64,000 bases of DNA from Acidobacteriota bacterium (GCA_021817045.1 JAKAWG010000007.1:1-64000), one strand, 5' to 3'. Positions 41,792 to 52,360 are shown, counted from the first letter of the stretch. Numbers and translations: made by a program. The notes: generated by a model from the letters alone, not told the origin.

Positions 41792-42044
41792 AGCGCATCT
41801 GTTGGTGCGCTACTTAAATTCTATACTACCAAAAGCTCTGCTTACGACTTCGCAAGTCAGGTCTGCCGCATGCCGACGCCGGCCTTTCTTTGATTGGGCG
41901 GCTAGGTTCGTTCCTCTACTACTGAGCTTAAACTTCTTAGATGAACCTCCGCCCGGCACCGTTTCAGGCACGTCGCCCGGCAGACACACCATAGATGCTG
42001 CCACTGAAGATGTTTTCGCTTCATGATTGATAGGAGAACGAATT
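41792..42044. other. Intergenic, upstream of efflux operon
   Basis: 253 bases between the GH2 stop and the permease start. It should hold the efflux promoter on the minus strand; I see no clear operator or hairpin. Confidence 0.4.
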
Positions 42045-44471
42045 TCAAGAGCGGACTGGGAAGACCGCGATGGACACAGACTTTGCACCGAGGGCGGAAT
42101 GGGTCGCCATCACTCTAATCGTGCCGGGCTTACCTGTGATCGTCTTGACCCACACAGCGCCTGCGCCGCCGCTTGCCGCCAATTGAAAGGGATTATCACC
42201 TACGATTACCCCGGGACCCTCAATCTCGAATGTCACATTTCCGCCGGCAAACGGACGCACTGCGCCGAACTTATCCGCAACCTTAAACACCAACCGAGTC
42301 GCGTCGGACCCGTCAGCCATCAGATTTATATCGTCCGCATGGACGACGAATTGATCCTCTGCAGGATCGGAAGAAAAGAAGCGTGATAGGACCAAGTCAT
42401 TACCGATGTATCCGTCAATGCGAAGCTCAGGTTTTCCCACGCCGTTCAAGGCGAGGTCGGTGAAAAACGGCGGATACTTCAGGTGGGGAAAGTGCTTCCG
42501 GTCCGGTTGCGCGGTCGCATAGGGTTGGCCGTTGATGAAAAGCTCAAGCTGGCCGCAGTTGGAAAAGATCGCTACGTTCTTTCCGGGTCCGAAAGGCGTT
42601 TGAGGGCCGAAATCCCAATAGAAATTAGGCTCGATCACAGGTCGTATTTCAGGACCAACCTGCGCCCGATAGAACGAAGCGCCAAGCTTCGGAATTCTGA
42701 ATATGTCAGCAATTCCGGGGCACTTGACGCCGTCATAGGAGTTCATCAAGCTGCCATAGTCGAACGCGCACCATGCGATCACACCCGCCAAACGCGGGTA
42801 TGCTGCGCCCCTATCGTGGGCCTCGGCGTGCAGAATCGCTTGCTTCTGCTGTAGTTCAACGTCACCGGTCCTCCGATATTTCGCGTCAAAACCCTTCCTT
42901 GCACCATAGTTGAACTGGCCCACGACTTCTGTCACCAAATACGGCACGCCGGGCAGTGGTGCGGCAATGCTCACGCTCCCATCGGAACGCGCCTGGTAGT
43001 CGTCAAACGCAAAAACATCCTGGAGCCAGTTCTCAGTGGACCGACGAGTCATCGTCCCGGAAGTCGGCCGGGAGCCGTCGAGGGAATTCGCTGCCGCTTT
43101 CGTCCTGTGGTAAAGTTCGGGGTCATTCTGAGACTCGTTGATGCGTACTCCCCAAATGACGACCGCGGGGTGGTTGCGGTCGCGGCGGACCATCTCTCTT
43201 ACATCACGCACCGCCAGGGCCCGCCAAGCCTCGTTGCCGAGATATTGCCAGCCCGGCAACTCTTCCCAGACCATAAGACCCAGTTCGTCGCACGCGTCCA
43301 GGAAGGCTTCGGATTGGGGATAGTGCGAACATCGCACGAAATTGCAATTGAAATCGCGTCGCAGGATTTCCGCGTCCCGCCGCAGGACTCGCTCTGGCAT
43401 CGAGAAACCAACGTAGGGGAACAGTGCGTGCCGGTCCAGACCGAAAATCCTAAACCGGCGGCCATTTAAGAAGAAGCCATCGACCTCGAACCGAGCATCA
43501 CGAAGGCCGATCCGCGTCCCTTCGACCGACACCGGCTTCTCGTTTTCCAGGAGGGTGACGTCGAGGTTGTACAATCGCGGCGTGTCCGGGTCCCAGAGCG
43601 CCACATTTCCCAGATTCGATAGGGTCATTGAAACATCCGTCTCGCCGGTTTTTTCGAGGCGCGGGGTTCGGGAATCGCGAGCGAGGATGCGGTCGCCGTC
43701 TTTCAATATTGCCTCAAGCCGCAAGGGCCGGGTCGGGAGAACGGCGGCGTCGATCGAGCAAGTGACTTCGATTCGCCTGGCAGCATCCAGCACGTTCACG
43801 GGTTTAGCAAAGACATCACTAAGGAAGATATGGGGGGCGGTGAATAACCTGATGGGTCTGATAATTCCGCCTGGTTCGAGATAATCAATCGAGCTTGGTC
43901 CGAGCGACGAACCTTCCGGCGGCGCGTTGCTCCAGCGTGAGTCGAGAGCCAAAGCGATCACGTTTTCTCCGGCGCGAAGTAAGCGCGTGAGTTCGTACTC
44001 GAAAGGCAGGTATCCACCCAAGTGTTTTGGCAAGGCATGACCATTGACCACAGGAGTTACGCCGGTCATAACGCCGTCGAAATGCAGAAATACCCGCCGA
44101 GGTCTCAGGCTCTTCGGCAGGATGAGGTGGCGGCGGTACACCCAGATGGCTTCCCAAAGGGCCGGATTCCAGTTCTGCCATGAGAGTTGGCAAACGCTAT
44201 GGGGCAGGTTAATCCTGGAAAAATGCGAGTCGTCAAACTCGGGCTGGAGGGCGACGTAGTTTCCGAGTCGTCCGCCGAAAAGCCAGTCCTGGTCAAGCGA
44301 AAACGTCTGTCCTGGAGCATTCCTACGTCCAATGGACGCCTCAGCCCCGACAATCCGTCTCACGATGGAATTTGAAGCGACAGCCGCCGCGCCGAGGGCA
44401 CAGGTTTTTGCAAAATCTCTGCGACCTAGAGCAGCCCGTGGCTCTTTAGATGTTTCTTCAGGGTCCGTCAT
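42045..44471 (-). CDS. Glycoside hydrolase family 2 (beta-galactosidase-like), Tat-exported
   Basis: 808 residues. N-terminal twin-arginine signal (GRRDFAKTCALGAAAVASN). Sugar-binding domain (WEAIWVYRRHLILPK, FLHFDGVMTGVTPVVNG), Ig-like domain, then a TIM barrel with acid/base Glu in VVIWGVRINESQND and nucleophile Glu in YLVTEVVGQFN. C-terminal Ig-like domains (from about 620, including DDINLMADGSDATRLVFKV). It cleaves beta-linked galactosides or related sugars outside the cytoplasm, then passes them to the symporter encoded 45 bases upstream. Confidence 0.85.
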   Translation of the reverse strand: MTDPEETSKEPRAALGRRDFAKTCALGAAAVASNSIVRRIVGAEASIGRRNAPGQTFSLDQDWLFGGRLGNYVALQPEFDDSHFSRINLPHSVCQLSWQNWNPALWEAIWVYRRHLILPKSLRPRRVFLHFDGVMTGVTPVVNGHALPKHLGGYLPFEYELTRLLRAGENVIALALDSRWSNAPPEGSSLGPSSIDYLEPGGIIRPIRLFTAPHIFLSDVFAKPVNVLDAARRIEVTCSIDAAVLPTRPLRLEAILKDGDRILARDSRTPRLEKTGETDVSMTLSNLGNVALWDPDTPRLYNLDVTLLENEKPVSVEGTRIGLRDARFEVDGFFLNGRRFRIFGLDRHALFPYVGFSMPERVLRRDAEILRRDFNCNFVRCSHYPQSEAFLDACDELGLMVWEELPGWQYLGNEAWRALAVRDVREMVRRDRNHPAVVIWGVRINESQNDPELYHRTKAAANSLDGSRPTSGTMTRRSTENWLQDVFAFDDYQARSDGSVSIAAPLPGVPYLVTEVVGQFNYGARKGFDAKYRRTGDVELQQKQAILHAEAHDRGAAYPRLAGVIAWCAFDYGSLMNSYDGVKCPGIADIFRIPKLGASFYRAQVGPEIRPVIEPNFYWDFGPQTPFGPGKNVAIFSNCGQLELFINGQPYATAQPDRKHFPHLKYPPFFTDLALNGVGKPELRIDGYIGNDLVLSRFFSSDPAEDQFVVHADDINLMADGSDATRLVFKVADKFGAVRPFAGGNVTFEIEGPGVIVGDNPFQLAASGGAGAVWVKTITGKPGTIRVMATHSALGAKSVSIAVFPVRS

Positions 44472-44516
44472 CTTGCGGGCTTCTTTCTCATGCCCGGACC
44501 GGAAAGATGGCCGGGG

Positions 44517-46010
44517 TCACGCCATTGGAATTTCCTGGCGATTTCTCGTCCGCCGTGCCGGCAAGTCGCCTTCGATGGCCTGGCGTTCCAGCATTAGAGA
44601 ATCCGCGATTTCTTCGAACCTGCTCTCATTGCGTGGAGTTAGTGCGCTCGCCGCCATCAACGCGAGCGTCCCCGCCACGGCGCTGAAGATTGCCGGGTTG
44701 CTCCAAAACTTTGATTCTGTCGGAACAAGCCCAGAAAGCAGCGATGCGGCTGGAGTTACGGCGAGCGCTGCCAGAGCACCCTGCCAGGTGGCGCGCCTCC
44801 AAAAGTGACCCATCAGGACGATCACAGCCAGCCCGCTCATCGTAACCGGTAGGAATTTGATCACGAAACCGACAATCGTTCCCGCGTGGAGCGCCAGGGC
44901 TGTCGAAGCCACAAAAGCGCACACCAAGCTCGTTCGCGTGACGAGAATGGGGCGTTCAGGATAACGCCCGGTCGCCAGGGGATAGATGTGCCGGACGAAA
45001 AATGTTCCGGCCGCCGCGGCATTGGCGTTGGCACAGGAGAAGATCGCTGCAGTCATCGACACGACCATGAACGCGGCAAGCCACGGGGGCAGGATATTCA
45101 TGACCAACCACGGCAGCGCCTGGTCAGGTGATGACAGGCGCGGATTGAGGCAGAACGTATACATGCCAGCGATGCCTATAACAGCGGAAAAAACCATCAC
45201 AATAATCCCGGCCATCACCATGCTCCACTTTGCCGCTGCTTCCGAGCGCGCGCTGTACATGGTCAGGCGGCGTCCCGGGTCAGCAATAACGCTAAGCGAG
45301 AGAGCCACGATGAGGCTGGCCGCCGTCCAGCCGCCATAGGAGGCTACGCCCAGGAACGAGAAATACGAAACTGGAACCGATTGGCGCAAACCCGTTAGCC
45401 CACCAGCATGGTCCAGTGCAGCGTACGTGAGCGCCCCGAACCCGCATATTAGAATTCCCGCATTCAGAAAATCGGTGTATACCACGGTCTTCAGGCCGCC
45501 GGGGATTGAGATGCTGGCGGTAATCAAGCCTGCCAACACAATGCAAAGCTCCGGGCGAAGCCTCGTCGCGGCGCCGAGAACGCCGCCGCTGCCCATGATC
45601 TGCACCGTCAGCCAGCACAGTTGGGATAGATACAAGCTGATGTTGGAAAATTCCACCACGATGCGGTTTCTGCCGTAGTAACAGGAGATCTCCTCGCCGA
45701 GTGTCATGAAGTTGTAGCGTCGCGTCGCGGCAAAGAGTAAGCCGGCCAACACGGTGCCGAGTCCGAGCCCGATCGGGTAGGCTGATCCGGCCCAACCGTG
45801 TCGATAAGCGAGCCCAGGGGCTCCGATGACAACGCCGGTTCCGATGCAGGTCGCGGTGATAGTGCCGGTGAGAATCCAAAAGGGAAGGCTGCGTCCGGCA
45901 ACCAAATAGTCGGTCGCCTTCTTGACACGAATCATCCAGAACAGCGAGACGGCCAGCATCAAACTGGCATAGAGGGCCAATCCGGTTGCGATCGCGGTAT
46001 GGGTTCCCAC
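44517..46010 (-). CDS. Sodium:solute symporter (SSS family)
   Basis: 497 residues from GTG 46010, two bases after the stop of the isomerase-like gene, so translation is coupled. About 13 membrane helices; signatures DYLVAGRSLPFWILTGTITATC, GLKTVVYTDFLNAGIL and TAAIFSCANANAAAAGTFFVRHIYP fit SSS transporters. It should import the sugar degraded by the operon. The C-terminal tail (RNESRFEEIADSLM) is cytosolic. Confidence 0.83.
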   Translation of the reverse strand: MGTHTAIATGLALYASLMLAVSLFWMIRVKKATDYLVAGRSLPFWILTGTITATCIGTGVVIGAPGLAYRHGWAGSAYPIGLGLGTVLAGLLFAATRRYNFMTLGEEISCYYGRNRIVVEFSNISLYLSQLCWLTVQIMGSGGVLGAATRLRPELCIVLAGLITASISIPGGLKTVVYTDFLNAGILICGFGALTYAALDHAGGLTGLRQSVPVSYFSFLGVASYGGWTAASLIVALSLSVIADPGRRLTMYSARSEAAAKWSMVMAGIIVMVFSAVIGIAGMYTFCLNPRLSSPDQALPWLVMNILPPWLAAFMVVSMTAAIFSCANANAAAAGTFFVRHIYPLATGRYPERPILVTRTSLVCAFVASTALALHAGTIVGFVIKFLPVTMSGLAVIVLMGHFWRRATWQGALAALAVTPAASLLSGLVPTESKFWSNPAIFSAVAGTLALMAASALTPRNESRFEEIADSLMLERQAIEGDLPARRTRNRQEIPMA

Positions 46011-46012
46011 GT

Positions 46013-47485
46013 TCAGACGAAATGGATGTGCATGATGCGGGCCAGCCGTCGTAACAGATGGGCGTAATGCCCCTCGAACACGGCCACGTGGTGCGGCATG
46101 CCCTGATGGCACAATTCCTCAAACCACTCACGCGGGCCCTGCGATTCGAGCCGCGCCAGCCCGTTGGTGCCCATTAAATGGCGTTTGGGCCAAATCGTCC
46201 GGCCTTCACGAGCGGTCAGATAGTAGCTTCCATGCAAGCGCCAGAAGCGCAGGATGGTCACGTCCATATTCTCCCGAATTGTCGCCTCGACGACGGTTGG
46301 CTTCTTGATGTTGAAGTGGCGGGCAATGCGCGGGCCGCCTGACTCTCCGGGAGGCGGCGAGAGCGACATTGGCGCCGCGCCGATATGCCATAAGGTGATC
46401 GTCTCCCGGTCGTGCTCAAGCCAGTCGGACAAATAGCATCGTCCCATGCCCAGACTTTCCCCAATCCATGCCGTGAGCGCGCCATCCGCATCCCCTTCGC
46501 ACACCACCGCGCGGCCTTCGTCTGCCAGGCGGGCAATGCCGAGATAGGGCCATTGGCCAAAGAAGTCGGGCATTTCCGGCCAGCAACGCACGGCCAAGGC
46601 GTCCAGGTTTTCGTTCTCCAAAAGGCGGAGCATCGCCAAGTAGAGACGCGAGGCCATCGGTAGGTCGTCATCGCTCGTGTCTTTGTGCGGCAAACCCAGC
46701 GCCTTGGTCCTAACCACATCTTCGGCCACCGCGTCGTCCGGCAGCTTTTGGACGATGCTGGCGAACTCCAGCAGACTGAACGTCTGAACCTGCACTCCCA
46801 AGCCCCGGTGTGGCGAGAACGGGTCTGTGCCCATCGCAAAATAACCAGGCGCGTGGGCTCCTACCAGCCCTAGACGAGCGGAACGGAGCCGCCGCACGGT
46901 GGCGGCCAGTCGCACCGCCTCGCGAAGCCGTTGCCGCGTCTCAGCCGCATTGGGATCACCATAAACGAGCTCAAAGGAATGTCCCATCTGCTGTAGCGTC
47001 GAAGCCCAGGCATGCGTCCCTACAAGTGAACATGAACTGATCATGTCGCCATCTGGTTCTTCCGGCGTCGCCCACAGCACCGGGGGATCGGGCCAAAGCT
47101 GGGCCAAGGTCGGCGCAAGTCGCCCGTCCGCCATCGTTGTCTGCAACAGAAGGATTACGCTAGCGTCTTTTGCTTCACAAGCCGCCATCGCGCGGCGGAA
47201 CGACAAATCGTCGACAGCCTTTTCGGGCGGCTCAAAGACTGCATATCCGCTCTCTTGAAACGCCCGGCGAGCTCGATCCTCCATTTGCCGCCCCCACTCC
47301 ATGTCAAAGCCGGGACGGCGGCGTCCGAGGAAAATCGCGCCAACCGTTGGCGGCTTATCCTTTCGGACATCGTTTGCCCTTCTGACAGGCTGTACATTCG
47401 CGACTTGGTTGCTGGTCATGGTCAAGCTCGTCTTAAGAAGTAGGTACTCCGAAAAGGCGGGCTGCTCTTCGGCAGTCATCGCCAT
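46013..47485 (-). CDS. L-fucose/arabinose isomerase-like protein
   Basis: 490 residues; an internal ATG 66 bases in (MTSNQVANVQ) is an alternative start. N-terminal Rossmann-like part (TVGAIFLGRRRPGFDMEWG, DASVILLLQTTMADGRLAP), middle domain (RLGLVGAHAPGYFAMGTD), and CWPEMPDFFGQWPYLGIARLAD followed by VCEGDADGALTAW, which is the metal-site style of FucI/AraA-type isomerases. Substrate not known. The start overlaps the aldolase-like gene by 10 bases. Confidence 0.7.
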   Translation of the reverse strand: MAMTAEEQPAFSEYLLLKTSLTMTSNQVANVQPVRRANDVRKDKPPTVGAIFLGRRRPGFDMEWGRQMEDRARRAFQESGYAVFEPPEKAVDDLSFRRAMAACEAKDASVILLLQTTMADGRLAPTLAQLWPDPPVLWATPEEPDGDMISSCSLVGTHAWASTLQQMGHSFELVYGDPNAAETRQRLREAVRLAATVRRLRSARLGLVGAHAPGYFAMGTDPFSPHRGLGVQVQTFSLLEFASIVQKLPDDAVAEDVVRTKALGLPHKDTSDDDLPMASRLYLAMLRLLENENLDALAVRCWPEMPDFFGQWPYLGIARLADEGRAVVCEGDADGALTAWIGESLGMGRCYLSDWLEHDRETITLWHIGAAPMSLSPPPGESGGPRIARHFNIKKPTVVEATIRENMDVTILRFWRLHGSYYLTAREGRTIWPKRHLMGTNGLARLESQGPREWFEELCHQGMPHHVAVFEGHYAHLLRRLARIMHIHFV

Positions 47486-48522
47486 TGCGAGAAGAGGTCC
47501 ATTCCTCGTCCCCGTTCCGCTCCGAGGCGATTCATGGATTCTCCCGCGGTCAAATGCTCATGGACGATTCCGCAGATAGCCGCGGCAAGGGCTCGTGGGT
47601 CTTCTTCCGAAGCGTACGTCACATTTCGGCCCACCATCACGCCGCGAACGTTAGTTCCAGCCCTCATCCCGGCAGCAAAGTTATGAAGGATAGACGTCGA
47701 ATCGTGCCGGGGCGGCCCTCCTAACATCAGGATAGGAAGCGTCGTCGCAGCCGCCACCCGATCGTATCCATCCACGTAAGAAAGCTTCAAGAACGTCCGT
47801 GCGGAAGATTCCCCAAGCGCCGCAGCCGCACCGGCATCGCGCACTAATGCCTCTACCGTCCTGACGGTCTCGTAGGCGCCGTCCTTGCTCCCTCGGACGC
47901 TCATCGGTTCCAGAAACGAATACAGGTTCTCGCGGTAGAGTTCAGTAATGGCCTGGGCGCAGTCGCTGATCGCTTTAATAGATCGTTCGTCAGCCGGATC
48001 AAGCCGGTACATCATCTTTCCGCCATCGAAGTTCATCTTCTTGAGTTGTCCTGCAGTAAACGAAGTAAAGCGGTCATCAATCTCTCCTACTACCCCGGCG
48101 TGCCCGCCTCGGTTCATGCACCCGATCAGAACTTTATCGTCTAATAGAGACGTACCTCCAGCTTCCCGAATCAGCGCGTTGACGATCAGTACGTCCTCCA
48201 TAAAGTCCGTTGTCCCCATGATTCCGTCACATCCGGGCGTCATCAGCACCCGCAGGGCCCTGGCTAGATAATCGTGGCGATCGCCCATACCGATCGGATC
48301 AGAACGTAATTCTGTCACTCGCCGTCCAGGGTGGTCCGTAGCTACAATAACCAGCTTTCCGTCGACGGTCAGGCGGGCTCTTTTGCGACGATTTCTGGCC
48401 TCGGCCAGAACAATTTCTGGCCTGTCGACCCGCACCTCCGTGATCGCTTTGTAAAACCTTTTTGGAAGAAATTCTTCAGCCTGGAATTGATAACCGCTTC
48501 CGCGGTGTGCAGCAGTCGCCAT
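47476..48522 (-). CDS. Class I aldolase-like protein (Cgl0159 / LacD-DeoC type)
   Basis: 348 residues, (beta/alpha)8 barrel type: LVIVATDHPGRRV, LMTPGCDGIMGTTDFMEDV, LIGCMNRGGHAGVVGE, then NFDGGKMMYRLDP with a candidate Schiff-base Lys, TFLKLSYVDGYDRVAAATTLPILMLGG and the C-terminal RAGTNVRGVMVGRNVTYA. It resembles the Cgl0159 group found near inositol and sugar catabolic genes. First gene of the four-gene operon, probably cleaving the phosphorylated product of the sugar. No kinase is present. Confidence 0.7.
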   Translation of the reverse strand: MATAAHRGSGYQFQAEEFLPKRFYKAITEVRVDRPEIVLAEARNRRKRARLTVDGKLVIVATDHPGRRVTELRSDPIGMGDRHDYLARALRVLMTPGCDGIMGTTDFMEDVLIVNALIREAGGTSLLDDKVLIGCMNRGGHAGVVGEIDDRFTSFTAGQLKKMNFDGGKMMYRLDPADERSIKAISDCAQAITELYRENLYSFLEPMSVRGSKDGAYETVRTVEALVRDAGAAAALGESSARTFLKLSYVDGYDRVAAATTLPILMLGGPPRHDSTSILHNFAAGMRAGTNVRGVMVGRNVTYASEEDPRALAAAICGIVHEHLTAGESMNRLGAERGRGMDLFSQWR

Positions 48523-48927
48523 TTTACTATTCTCTTTGCGTTCGCATTGCTGGCCTAAATTTTCACCAAATACCTCTGGAAAGCGTGGTTTCTACCCTGC
48601 CTTTGCGTCACTGTACAGATGTGGTAAGCCCTTGACTGATTTGGACAGATCACCTGCGAGCCGCAAAGAGCGTTCGTTCTCGCGATGGCTATGTTGACAC
48701 GGGGGCGGGAGGAAGTCAAATAGATATTGATATATGATATACACCATTACCTCTGGGCGAACAATTGCGATGAAGAACCCCTTTGGGTAAGCGATTTGCC
48801 AGTTCACATCGAAGACGCACTCGCAGCATTCCCGGGGCGGTTTGTAAAGCCGGAAACAGCGATGAGCCGGCGCTCTGGTTGACAGATTAGTAAAGTAGAA
48901 CCATAATTTTTGGAGCACTTTACTGCC
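48523..48927. other. Divergent control region of sugar operon and small gene
   Basis: 405 bases without a real gene. It contains TTGACA at 48694 facing GTCAA at about 48714 (an inverted pair), an AT-rich run of overlapping GATAT/ATATC motifs at 48720-48745 that could be an operator, and the plus-strand promoter at 48879-48907. Confidence 0.45.
48879..48907 (+). promoter_or_regulatory. Sigma70-like promoter
   Basis: TTGACA (48879-48884), 17-base spacer, CATAAT (48902-48907). Transcription would start only about 15 bases before the ATG at 48928, giving a very short leader. Confidence 0.65.
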
Positions 48928-49479
48928 ATGACCACCGACGAAGAGCTCAATTGGCTTGAAGACGGCCTACGGCGCTTAAAGATTGAGTACGAGACCTATT
49001 TCAACGGCGGCTCTCCGCGCCCACCTAACGACTTGGTCTTTCGCGTCGAAAAGATCATCAAGAAACACAACGCCAGCACCATGGAAATGAACTTCCGGCA
49101 GCGTTTTCAGTTCAACCAGCTGGCGCAGAGCTACGCCATCCACAATGATTTATGGCGGAAAAAGCTTAAGTTAAAAGAAGAAGGGGCGCCGTCCGCGGAC
49201 CGGGGTCATGCTGGAAGCCGCCCGGCGGACGAAGCTTTCAGCGTGACGTGGTCTGATCCGGCGCGCGAAACCTGGAAGGTCGAAGAGCTCTTAGAAGCCG
49301 TGGCGCAAGCTAGGTCCGCCGTTGGCTTGTCCGCGGTCGATCTCGACCCTCAACTATTCGCTGAATTCATCGGCAAGAAAACCCTCGAGCTCAAGCAATC
49401 CCTCTCGTGCGATTCCATCCGGTTTTCAGTAAGCGTAGAAGAAGGCCGGGTGACACTCCGTGCCTCTCGGAGCGACTGA
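48928..49479 (+). CDS. Conserved acidobacterial-type protein (MXAN_5187 C-terminal-like)
   Basis: 183 residues from ATG 48928; six codons upstream are also open. Helical N-terminus (DEELNWLEDGLRRLKIEYETYFNGG, with PPNDLVFRVEKIIKKHN and MNFRQRFQFNQLAQSYAIHNDLWR), the pattern of the MXAN_5187 C-terminal domain found in delta-proteobacteria and acidobacteria. C-terminal part (residues 110-183) is an alpha/beta segment. Cytosolic; function not known. Confidence 0.65.
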   Translation: MTTDEELNWLEDGLRRLKIEYETYFNGGSPRPPNDLVFRVEKIIKKHNASTMEMNFRQRFQFNQLAQSYAIHNDLWRKKLKLKEEGAPSADRGHAGSRPADEAFSVTWSDPARETWKVEELLEAVAQARSAVGLSAVDLDPQLFAEFIGKKTLELKQSLSCDSIRFSVSVEEGRVTLRASRSD

Positions 49480-49571
49480 CCTCCCGTTTGGTGCTTTGCC
49501 TCGCAGGTAGGTAAAATCCTTCCTTTTGGGGCGTCGAGTGCCGGTACGTTACTATCAATAGAGGAGACATC

Positions 49572-51128
49572 ATGAAACGCATCAATCGCGCGCTAGTCAG
49601 TGTCAGCGACAAAACAGGCGTTGCCGAATTTGCAGTCGGCCTGGCGAAACTCGGCGTGGAAATCGTTTCAACCGGAGGCACAGCGAAGTTGTTGCGCGAG
49701 CATGGCGTGGCGGTCCGCGACGTGGCGGAGCTAACCGGCTTCCCGGAAATGCTCGACGGTCGAGTGAAGACGCTCCACCCGAAAGTTCACGGAGGAATTT
49801 TGGCGGTGCGTTCCAGGCTCGAGCACGAGCGGCAAATGAAGGAACATGGGATTCTTCCCATTGACCTGGTGGCCGTAAACCTTTATCCGTTTGAAAAAAC
49901 GGCGGCGCGGCCCGGAGCGAGCATGGCGGAGATCATCGAGAACATCGACATCGGCGGACCCTCCATGATTCGCTCCGCCGCCAAGAATTTTGAGGACGTC
50001 GCCGTGGTGGCGGACCCGGCGGATTACCCCGCGGTGCTCGACGAGGCTCGCGCTCATAACGGAGGGCTTTCCTCCGATACTCGCGCGCGCCTGGCGCGCA
50101 AAGCTTTCGCCCGCACGGCCGCTTATGATGCTGCTATCTCCGCCGAACTCCAGAAGCGGGCCGGAGACGACCTTCCGGGCGTCTTGCACTTCAATTTCCC
50201 CAAGCTTGTAACCCTTCGTTACGGTGAAAACCCGCACCAGAAAGCCGCTCTCTATGCCGATCCGACGAAGGCGGGGCACGGCTTGGCCTCGGCGCGCCAA
50301 ATTCAGGGAAAAGAGCTTTCGTATAACAATCTTGTGGATCTCGAAGCGGCTTGGCGGCTCGTCTCGGAATTCTCCGAGCCGGCAACGGCGATCCTCAAGC
50401 ATACTAACCCCTGCGGCGCGGCAACTGGAGAGACTCTGGCGGAAAGTTGCAGCCGCGCCATGGCCGTTGATCCGGTTTCCGCTTTTGGCTCCGTAATTGC
50501 GTTTACGCGGGTCGTAGACGCGGCGACCGCGGAGGAACTTTCAAAGCTATTCGTCGAAGCGATTGCAGCACCTGGCTTTGAGGCGGCGGCGCTTGAAGTC
50601 TTCGCCTGCAAAAAGAACTTGCGCCTGATGGAAATGCCCGATCCGCCAGGCGCGTTTTTCTCAGCGCTTGAATTGAAGAGCGTTGGCGGTGGACTGCTCG
50701 TGCAGACGCCGGACCCCCCAGGCGCCGACGAAAGCCAGTGGCGATGCGTCACACAGCGTCAGCCCAGTCCGGAAGAGCAGCGGGCGCTGCGTTTTGCCTG
50801 GCGAGTAGTGAAGCATGTGAAATCCAACGCGATCGTCTACGCGCACGAACATTCGCTTGTAGGTGTGGGCGCCGGCCAGATGAGCCGGGTGGATTCCGTG
50901 AGAATCGGAGCGGCGAAAGCCCACGAGCTTGGCCACAGCCTCGAAGGCACTGTCCTAGCCTCGGATGCCTTTTTCCCGTTCCCTGACGGCGTTGAAGAGG
51001 CCGCCAAAGCGGGCGCCACGGCCGTTGTGCAGCCTGGCGGTTCCGTGCGGGACGCGGAAGTGATTGCTGCTGCGGACCGCCTGGGCTGCGCCATGCTGGT
51101 TACCGGAATCCGCCATTTCCTTCACTGA
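49572..51128 (+). CDS. purH: Bifunctional AICAR transformylase / IMP cyclohydrolase
   Basis: 518 residues, the normal size; GAGGAG before the ATG. N-terminal MGS-like IMP cyclohydrolase ([47 protein letters not shown]) and C-terminal formyltransferase ([50 protein letters not shown], and the end GIRHFLH). It performs the last two steps of de novo IMP synthesis. A short Pro-rich stretch at about 355-395 (PDPPGA twice) is slightly longer than usual. Confidence 0.95.
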   Translation: MKRINRALVSVSDKTGVAEFAVGLAKLGVEIVSTGGTAKLLREHGVAVRDVAELTGFPEMLDGRVKTLHPKVHGGILAVRSRLEHERQMKEHGILPIDLVAVNLYPFEKTAARPGASMAEIIENIDIGGPSMIRSAAKNFEDVAVVADPADYPAVLDEARAHNGGLSSDTRARLARKAFARTAAYDAAISAELQKRAGDDLPGVLHFNFPKLVTLRYGENPHQKAALYADPTKAGHGLASARQIQGKELSYNNLVDLEAAWRLVSEFSEPATAILKHTNPCGAATGETLAESCSRAMAVDPVSAFGSVIAFTRVVDAATAEELSKLFVEAIAAPGFEAAALEVFACKKNLRLMEMPDPPGAFFSALELKSVGGGLLVQTPDPPGADESQWRCVTQRQPSPEEQRALRFAWRVVKHVKSNAIVYAHEHSLVGVGAGQMSRVDSVRIGAAKAHELGHSLEGTVLASDAFFPFPDGVEEAAKAGATAVVQPGGSVRDAEVIAAADRLGCAMLVTGIRHFLH

Positions 51129-51156
51129 AGACGAAGAAGTTCTGGAACAATCTGGC

Positions 51157-52360
51157 CTACTGCTGCGGGTGCAGGTACATCGTCATAAATTTCAGAAACA
51201 CGTTGCAGTCGGTCGGGCGAATCCCGTGCCCACCATCGTGCATGTAATATCCGATGGTGTGCAGAATCGGCTTTCCTGCGGGCGGCCACTTATCCGTGCC
51301 CAGGCCTTCCTTGCCCAGCAGTCGATAGACGGGTCCGGCGGCGACCGCCGCCAGGAACTCGCCCTTTGGATCTGACCAATAATCCGTGCTGCCGGTCTGC
51401 AGTAAAACGGGCCGGGGGGCCAGCAGGGCGATTAGCTCATTTGAATCCACCGGCAGTTTATCCGGGTCACGAGCGTATTTGCGGAAGTTGGCGCAAAACT
51501 GATAAGGGAAACGCGTAGGCGCGACCAACTGAGCGATGGTTTCGCCGTAATTGCGCCGACTCAACGACGCGCCGCCTTCGCCGGAACAACTGGCGATGAC
51601 CATCGCATACCGCGTGTCACGAGCCCCTGCCCACAACACGGTTTTTCCGAACCGCGAGACGCCCATGATGGCCACTCGTGCCGCGTCCACTTGCCTGTCG
51701 GTTTCCAAGTAATCCATTGCCCGGCTTAGACCCCACGCCCACGCAGCAATCGCTCCCCATTGATCCGGCGTCGGTTTGGTTTGACCAGGCTTCAGGTAAA
51801 GCGCGCGCACTCCGTAGGGAATGCCTCCAAGAAAATCTGGATCGACATCACCGTAATAGAACGTGGCGAAACCGAATCCCGCGCCGAAAATGCTCCTGAT
51901 GGGCATCTTCTCAAAGTGCATTCCCACGGGCGCGGGAATCCTCTTGTGGCTCCAGAAGCCCCATATTTCGCCGCCTCTTACGCCCGGATCGCCCGTCGTG
52001 TTCGCGTTGCCGGTGAAATTGATGTAGAGCAGCAGCCGCACGGGCTTGTGCACGGCGGCGAGCACATAGATGACGAGATTCGTCTTCTTCGAAAAGGCGC
52101 AGAATTTCGGGACGGCGTATCTTGAACCAAGTCCTGGCGTTACGGGCCGGCTTCCCGTTCGGCAGAATCAGCGCATTCGGAAGTGTGTAAGTTCCGGCCT
52201 TCGCCTGATCGTAGTTGACCGGAATGCCGGCTACAATTTTTGGTGGCGCTTTAGCGACGTGCGCGTATCCGGCGGCGGAACAGAAAAAAGCCAGCGCCGA
52301 GGCTAGGAAAGGAAGTATGAATTGAGATTTGCGTGACATAGATATGTTCCCCTTGTCCAC
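51157..52360 (-). pseudogene. CE15-like (glucuronoyl/acetylxylan) esterase, frameshifted with internal deletion
   Basis: The 5' part from ATG 52360 (or 52339) has a signal peptide (FILPFLASALAFFCSAAGYA) and RTWFKIRRPEILRLFEE, then leaves frame near 52090. The 3' part, one frame over, continues with KTNLVIYVLAAVHKPVRLLLYINF and holds the catalytic core: Ser in GVSRFGKTVLWAGARD, SGEGGASLSRRNYGE, SDPKGEFLA and His in HDGGHG. Relatives have some tens of residues between LFEE and the HKPV strand that are absent here, so deletion plus frameshift is likely. Secreted esterase in origin. Confidence 0.72.

Noticed and set aside
48592-48918. 108-codon minus-strand frame between the sugar operon and the small plus-strand gene
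   Set aside because: No SD or family pattern, and it spans the putative promoters.
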